From contig CACZZZ010000005.1 in the NCBI GenBank assembly GCA_902785825.1, positions 62,001 through 126,000 on the forward strand: DNA of 64,000 nt, given 5' to 3'. Position numbers and translations under genes: made by a program. This DNA comes from an uncultured Bacteroidia bacterium. GTDB lineage: Bacteria; Bacteroidota; Bacteroidia; Bacteroidales; UBA932. Shown here piece by piece: positions 59,563 to 64,000 of the stretch (position 1 is its first letter; each line of letters starts with the position of its first letter). Under the pieces are notes generated by a model. That model saw only the letters and a program-made list of their open reading frames with translations, made no database searches and had not been told where the DNA came from.

Positions 59563-61152
59563 TCAGAATTTTGGGGCTGAATCATAAACGTGTTGGAGAG
59601 TGTAGCCGTCGCTCTCCGTGAACCAGGCTTTCTTGAGGACGTTCACGACCTCCTTGCTGTTGCCGATGTAACCACCTGTGCCGTGGTTGATGTAACCGTG
59701 CTGCTCCTTGCCTGTGTCCGTGGCTCCATTATCCCACAGGAAACAAGGCAGGCCGTATGTCTTCGCGGCCTTGACGATATACTCCATGTAATAGAGATAG
59801 AACTTCCAGGCCCGGGTGTCGGATTTGGCTCTCATAGAGCATCCGAACTCACCTATGTAGCATGGAATATTCTTGGAGACATATTCAGTGTTCAGTTTAC
59901 CGAAAACATCCTTTACATGCGTCTCATCACCTCCATTGGCCTTCTTGTCCACCGCCCCTGTGTGGCCCCAATCAGAATACTGGGCGTCTCCGATAGTATA
60001 ATCGTAGGGATCATAGAAATGCACGGAGACCATCACCTTACCAGCTTTGTCGGATGGAATCTTCAAGTACTTGGTGAACTCCGGATTGGCGGCATAAGTC
60101 GGAACACCGAGCCAACGGGTGGCATTCTCCCCACCTGCCGCTCTGACAGCGTCAACAAAGACTTGGTTCCACTCGTTAAGGATATCGCACTGAGCCGCGG
60201 GGTTGGCCCTGAATTCTTCGCTCCAGCCCCAACCGCCGTCATTCAGCTCATTGAAACTCTCCATGATGAGCCAGTCTCCGCAATCGGCAAATCTTTCAGC
60301 TATCTGGGTCCAGACCGCCTTGATCTCAGCCTTAATGGACTCGTTGAGGGCCTTATCCTTGGCCGCATTCTTTATGTCCAGCCACTGATAACCGTTGCTG
60401 ACGCCGTGATTCTCGTCATGATGCGTGTTGATGATGACATGAAGTCCGGCCGCATGAGCCATTCCAGCGACCTCGTACACCCTGTCCATCCAAGTTTTGT
60501 CGATAGTGTAAGAAGGTTCGGGCCCAATCATCTTAAGCCATGAGATGGGGATACGTACACTGGTGAAACCTGCCTCTTTCACACCATTGAAAGTGGTCTG
60601 GGTCGCTTTGTTCGGCTGCCATGCGGTCTCGTCAGGATAGCCCTCCTTCTCTCCGGCCCATGAACCATTGTAGAAAGCGTCGAAATGATTGCCCATATTC
60701 CAGCCCAAACCTAGTGTCTTGGCCAAATCCCAAGCTTCGTTATCGCCTGAAGGAGGGGTCGGAGGATCGACAGGTTTCTCCTTAGCGGCCTGCGAGACGG
60801 TGAAGGTTACTGAGGAGGCTCCAGAAGAGGCTACCGTAACAGTCGCTGTCCTGGCATCGTAAGTGTCATTGGCGGCCACTGTCAGTCCAACAGTAATGGA
60901 ATAAGCGTTGAATGTCCCATCGACATAAGTTATCCAAGAAGGCAGCCCTGTGAGTGTTGGACGGGCGGGCGCCTTGATGGTCAACGACAATTTCTCACCA
61001 GGCTGCGCTACCTGGAAAGAGTTGGAACTCAGCGTTATGGATGAAGGTGCCGGATCCGGCTGCGGCGTAGGGTCCGGTTGTTCCTTGCCACAAGAGACTA
61101 GGAAGGCCAAGAGCATGACCGTCAAGGCCAGATGTCTGAATACATTTACCAT
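59563..61152 (-). CDS. BACON-GH5 endo-glycanase (GH5_4-like) lipoprotein
   Basis: 529 residues from the ATG at 61152; the longer frame to 61170 overlaps the previous gene and adds nothing. Lipoprotein signal ending AFLVSC, a BACON-type domain (about 35-125, SSITLSSNSFQVAQPGEKLSL), then a GH5 catalytic domain from LGLGWNMGNHFDAFYNG, with RIPISW, acid/base ESFNELND and nucleophile YIGEFGCS. The LGWN(L/M)GN start is characteristic of subfamily GH5_4 (xyloglucanase, glucanase, some glucomannanase). Surface location is likely. Confidence 0.9.
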   Translation of the reverse strand: MVNVFRHLALTVMLLAFLVSCGKEQPDPTPQPDPAPSSITLSSNSFQVAQPGEKLSLTIKAPARPTLTGLPSWITYVDGTFNAYSITVGLTVAANDTYDARTATVTVASSGASSVTFTVSQAAKEKPVDPPTPPSGDNEAWDLAKTLGLGWNMGNHFDAFYNGSWAGEKEGYPDETAWQPNKATQTTFNGVKEAGFTSVRIPISWLKMIGPEPSYTIDKTWMDRVYEVAGMAHAAGLHVIINTHHDENHGVSNGYQWLDIKNAAKDKALNESIKAEIKAVWTQIAERFADCGDWLIMESFNELNDGGWGWSEEFRANPAAQCDILNEWNQVFVDAVRAAGGENATRWLGVPTYAANPEFTKYLKIPSDKAGKVMVSVHFYDPYDYTIGDAQYSDWGHTGAVDKKANGGDETHVKDVFGKLNTEYVSKNIPCYIGEFGCSMRAKSDTRAWKFYLYYMEYIVKAAKTYGLPCFLWDNGATDTGKEQHGYINHGTGGYIGNSKEVVNVLKKAWFTESDGYTLQHVYDSAPKF

Positions 61153-61156
61153 ACTA

Positions 61157-62596
61157 TCAATACTTGACATCAGAACGAGTTATCACATTAGAGTTTGACA
61201 AAGCCGCGCTCCACCACGAAGTGTCAGGCATATTCGATCCATACCATGGCATGAACCATGACCACTTCGCTCCAGCGGACCAGACCGACGGGATTGTGGC
61301 AAAAGCCTTTGGAGGATTGGCCCCGGAATCTGTCCCACACTCGCCCAAGGTCACCATCTTGGTCGGATAGGTTGCCTGGATCTCCTTGAATTCCGTGGCA
61401 TTAGCGGAAGCAGTGCTGCCATAAAGGTCCCTGGCAACTATATCCACGTAGGCATCGCCGGGATACCATGCCTTGTCCTGGTTATATTTGGAGGAGTCAC
61501 CGTTGTAGTTCTGTGTGGTCCAGACCCAAATAAGGTTGCGGATACCCTTAGACGCGAAGTAGTCGAACATCGCGACCCAAAGATTCTTATAGACATCGGC
61601 GCCATCATAGCCCCACCAGAACCATGATTTGGTCCAAGAGGCTTGCTGTTTGTATGTGGAGTTTCCGGCAGCTTCGTGGAACGGGCGCCATATTGCCGCT
61701 ATTCCCTTTTCCTGCAATCCTAAGATCACAGCCGCCACCTTGTCCATCTGGTCGTAAAACCACTTGTTCTCCCAGCTGTCTTTCGTGAATACATTCTGGG
61801 CCTTGAATGTGGTCTCACTTGGGGTACAAGTGACTCCACTGCCATCAGTGCCTGGAGAGACGGAAGCACTCTTGGGCACGTTGAAATGCCACATCAGCGA
61901 GACGATCCCTCCTGCCTCCGCCCACTCGGTGACGGGCTTCAGATCAGAATAATTAATCCAGTTATTCTCAGGAACATAGATATGGATGAAGTCGTAGCAG
62001 TTCATCGCCGGGTACTTTCCTGTGGCAGAATTGACTTTGTCCGCCTCTCGATGGTTCCAGTTGACATCCGCCATGATCGAAGAGATGATCTTCTTTCCAT
62101 ATTGGCTGAGAAGGTACCCGTAAAGAGCATTGGCCTCATTAGTGGCGTTCTCTGTCACCAGAGTCTTGGATATATCAATTTCCTGAGGTTTATCATCTGG
62201 CTTTTCTTCCGGTTCCTCCGGCTTCTGAGCCGCGTCCTGAGACACATTGAACGTCTTTGTCAAGTTCCCCGCAGAAATAGTCAAGGACGCGGTCCTGGGA
62301 TCATAGGACGTGTTCTCAGCGACTTTCAGGGTGTATGTAATGCTATAATGATTGTAAGTACCATCCATGACCGTAACCCAAGATGGTGCCCCGGTAACGG
62401 ACGGCCTGGAAGGAGCAGTCACGGTCAGCGTCAATTCCGAGCCCTGAACACCAAAGCTCGCGGATTCCTGGCTCAACGTGAGCGTAGTAGGTGCCGGATC
62501 CTCTTGCGGGGCGATAGGATCATCACCACCGCAAGAAACCAACATAGCCAAGACTGACACCAATAGCAGGCAAGACAGTACTTTCCTCATTTTCAT
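61157..62596 (-). CDS. BACON-GH26 beta-mannanase lipoprotein
   Basis: 479 residues. Lipoprotein signal ending AMLVSC, a BACON-type domain (about 32-130) clearly related to the one in the next gene (TLTLSQESASFGVQGSELTL, PSWVTVMDGTYNHYSI), a proline/glutamate linker (QKPEEPEEKPDDKPQE), then a GH26 domain with acid/base RPFHEAAGNST, WFWWGYDGAD and nucleophile TLGECGTDS. Probably a surface mannanase acting first on polymer, with the shorter GH26 at 58462 acting on released oligosaccharides. Confidence 0.9.
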   Translation of the reverse strand: MKMRKVLSCLLLVSVLAMLVSCGGDDPIAPQEDPAPTTLTLSQESASFGVQGSELTLTVTAPSRPSVTGAPSWVTVMDGTYNHYSITYTLKVAENTSYDPRTASLTISAGNLTKTFNVSQDAAQKPEEPEEKPDDKPQEIDISKTLVTENATNEANALYGYLLSQYGKKIISSIMADVNWNHREADKVNSATGKYPAMNCYDFIHIYVPENNWINYSDLKPVTEWAEAGGIVSLMWHFNVPKSASVSPGTDGSGVTCTPSETTFKAQNVFTKDSWENKWFYDQMDKVAAVILGLQEKGIAAIWRPFHEAAGNSTYKQQASWTKSWFWWGYDGADVYKNLWVAMFDYFASKGIRNLIWVWTTQNYNGDSSKYNQDKAWYPGDAYVDIVARDLYGSTASANATEFKEIQATYPTKMVTLGECGTDSGANPPKAFATIPSVWSAGAKWSWFMPWYGSNMPDTSWWSAALSNSNVITRSDVKY

Positions 62597-62644
62597 TTAT
62601 TTAATTGGATCCCGGAGGGAGGGTCAGCCCCCTCCGGAATAATG

Positions 62645-63376
62645 TTATTTGAGAATGACAGCCGTCAGGGTATATCCCTGCCCGGTGATCACAAGACCAC
62701 CATTAGCGATCATCTCATCAAGGATAGCTTGGGTTAGCTCAATCTCGAGTGAGCTTTCTCCATAGAGCTTGTAAGGATCCTGGGTGCCAGGATGAGCAGC
62801 CCATGAGCCGTTGGAGAAACGGATCTGAACCTCGTCAGCCGTAGGTGTGAACTCCAATACGATGGTAGTTCCGGCTTCAACTGTGCTCCAGTCATAGCCA
62901 CCCCAGGAGAGAGCTGTCATAGCCTTATGGTCGTCACCAAGGCCGCCGGACCAGTCAACCTCGAAAGAACCTTCCCAAATAGGGGTGCCAACAGGAGCCA
63001 TCTCTCCAGTAGTGACAAGGTAAACTCCAGTAAGGGTATAGCCCTGGCCGGTGATAACGAGACCGCCGGTAGCGACCATGTTGTCCAGAATCTCCTTGGT
63101 CAACTCTATCTCGAGTTTGCTCTCTCCATAGAGCTTATAAGGATCAGGAGTGCCCGGATGAGCGGCCCAGGAGCCATTGGAGAAACGGATCTGAACCTCA
63201 TCAGCCGTAGGAGTGAACTCAAGGACGATCTTCGTTCCAGTCTCAACGGTGCTCCAGTCATAGCCGCCCCATGAGAGAGCGGTCATGGCCTTGTTGTCTT
63301 CGCCTGCTCCACCACTCCAATCAACGACCTGGGAGCCCTCCCAGATGGCGGTCTTCTCCTCGACAGCACCGAACTG
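62645..63376 (-). repeat. 366 bp tandem duplication in glycan-binding gene
   Basis: Two adjacent units of 366 bp (122 codons), about 62645-63010 and 63011-63376, align without gaps at GGTATA..CC and GGAGAAACGGATCTGAACCT. A third, diverged unit lies upstream at about 63377-63740. Confidence 0.8.
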
Positions 63377-64000
63377 GATGAGTGAGATACGGGTGATCTC
63401 AATATTACCGTCTCCATTGATGATAAAGGCATTGCCCCAGGTATCAATCTTGGTCAGCTGGGCCAGGATCTCGGGCGTAACCGCGAAGGAAAACATCTGG
63501 CTTCCGCTAGGATAGAAATCACTCTTGATCTCATTACCACCATCAAGCTCGGGGACAGAGAGGTTGGACCAGTGTCCATCCACAAGCTGGATGTCCCACC
63601 AGTTACCTTCAGGAGCGTTGAAGTATATACGTACGACATCGCTCTCCTTGATTCCGGCATTGATGAAAGCGTCCTGCTCAGCAAAGCCCTTTCCACTCCA
63701 ACCAGTCACGATTTCACTGCCTTCCCAGATGGTCTTCTCGGTGAAAGGAGCGGTGATCTCGAACGGGACAGGCCATGTCAGTTCAGTACCGTCGATAAGA
63801 ACCATCGCCAGACGATAAACGCCAGGGCCTATTCCTTCAGGTATATCGAATGACATATTATCGTCACCGCGGACAGCATAGGAAACAACCTTCTTGCCCT
63901 TGATGGACAACTGCTCCACATTCAGGAGATTCTTTCCGGTTATAGCTATCTTCTTTCCGAGAGCGAATGAAGGCTGTGCGAAGGTCACGGAAACCGCCTC
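62645..64000 (-). CDS. surface glycan-binding protein with tandem CBM-like repeats, 5' end off window
   Basis: The frame is open to the right edge; 451 residues are visible. An N-terminal IPT/TIG-like segment (FALGKKIAITGKNLLNVEQLSIKG) precedes three beta-sandwich units, each starting IWEGS. The last two are near-identical (DEVQIRFSNGSWAAHPGT, DPYKLYGES, GLVITGQGYTL). The position upstream of the mannan/xyloglucan enzymes and the IPT-plus-binding-module layout fit a SusE/SGBP-type cell-surface glycan-binding lipoprotein. No catalytic motif was seen. The upstream susC/susD would lie beyond 64000. Confidence 0.75.
   Translation of the reverse strand, partial: EAVSVTFAQPSFALGKKIAITGKNLLNVEQLSIKGKKVVSYAVRGDDNMSFDIPEGIGPGVYRLAMVLIDGTELTWPVPFEITAPFTEKTIWEGSEIVTGWSGKGFAEQDAFINAGIKESDVVRIYFNAPEGNWWDIQLVDGHWSNLSVPELDGGNEIKSDFYPSGSQMFSFAVTPEILAQLTKIDTWGNAFIINGDGNIEITRISLIQFGAVEEKTAIWEGSQVVDWSGGAGEDNKAMTALSWGGYDWSTVETGTKIVLEFTPTADEVQIRFSNGSWAAHPGTPDPYKLYGESKLEIELTKEILDNMVATGGLVITGQGYTLTGVYLVTTGEMAPVGTPIWEGSFEVDWSGGLGDDHKAMTALSWGGYDWSTVEAGTTIVLEFTPTADEVQIRFSNGSWAAHPGTQDPYKLYGESSLEIELTQAILDEMIANGGLVITGQGYTLTAVILK

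Overview
This is a 64 kb piece of a Bacteroidales-type chromosome (phylum Bacteroidota). The evidence is SusC/SusD-type outer-membrane glycan uptake genes, BACON-domain surface glycanases, Ser-type sulfatase, PrsW, ABC-F EttA, Bacteroidota promoter motifs (TTG, about 19-20 bp, TAnnTTTG) and a G+C-rich, tightly packed gene order. The genus cannot be fixed from the sequence alone. Most genes are ordinary. The unusual layer is a set of small structured repeats, several of which sit in frame inside conserved genes.

Layout. 1-5.5 kb: methionine operon (metY, partial at the left edge, metF, metH). 5.5-8.5 kb: PrsW protease and the NfnAB transhydrogenase pair. 8.8-10.5 kb: ResB/CcsA cytochrome c assembly pair. 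10.6-14.9 kb: heterodimeric ABC exporter and RidA. 15.0-16.1 kb: a lone REP-associated (RAYT/IS200-like) transposase flanked by repeats and a perfect hairpin. 16.2-29.8 kb: a polysaccharide utilisation locus with two GH127-type enzymes, DUF362, a nucleoside kinase, a surface lipoprotein, SusD, SusC and a sugar isomerase. 29.9-33.3 kb: ettA, a GNAT acyltransferase and upp. 33.3-33.7 kb: a gene-free stretch made of two palindromic elements. 33.7-39.9 kb: GH2, Tat-exported FAD oxidoreductase, Na+/alanine symporter, aquaporin. 40-42.1 kb: GDP-mannose pyrophosphorylase, LpxH-like phosphoesterase, two tRNA-Lys genes. 42.2-47.4 kb: sulfatase, a SpoIIE-type phosphatase with a partner periplasmic binding protein, and a TlpA thioredoxin. 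47.4-64 kb: one colinear minus-strand hemicellulose locus (sugar symporter, mannobiose-type epimerase, GH3, GH2, GH31, GH130, GH26, GH5_4-like, GH26, and a surface glycan-binding protein running off the right edge).

How the genes fit together. The right-hand locus encodes a full mannan route: GH26 endo-mannanases, uptake by a GPH symporter, epimerisation of mannobiose to mannosylglucose, and GH130 phosphorolysis to mannose-1-phosphate. Interleaved are GH5_4, GH31 (with PA14), GH2 and GH3, which is the usual xyloglucan set, so the locus looks built for mixed hemicellulose. The left locus is aimed at L-arabinofuranose-containing glycans (GH127).

Main hunt result. A family of roughly 115-165 bp palindromic elements occurs three times: in frame in metH (3784-3918), in frame and in the opposite orientation in the linker of an ABC exporter (11435-11548), and between upp and a GH2 gene (33323-33486). 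The copies share internal boxes, but their terminal arms differ in sequence while staying self-complementary in each copy. A related shorter repeat (core GAGCGAAGCGAAGGAT, read as SEAKDL or SERSEES peptides) is inserted in frame in a GH127 gene and in the epimerase gene. A RAYT-type transposase in the same window is a candidate mobiliser, but that link is inference.
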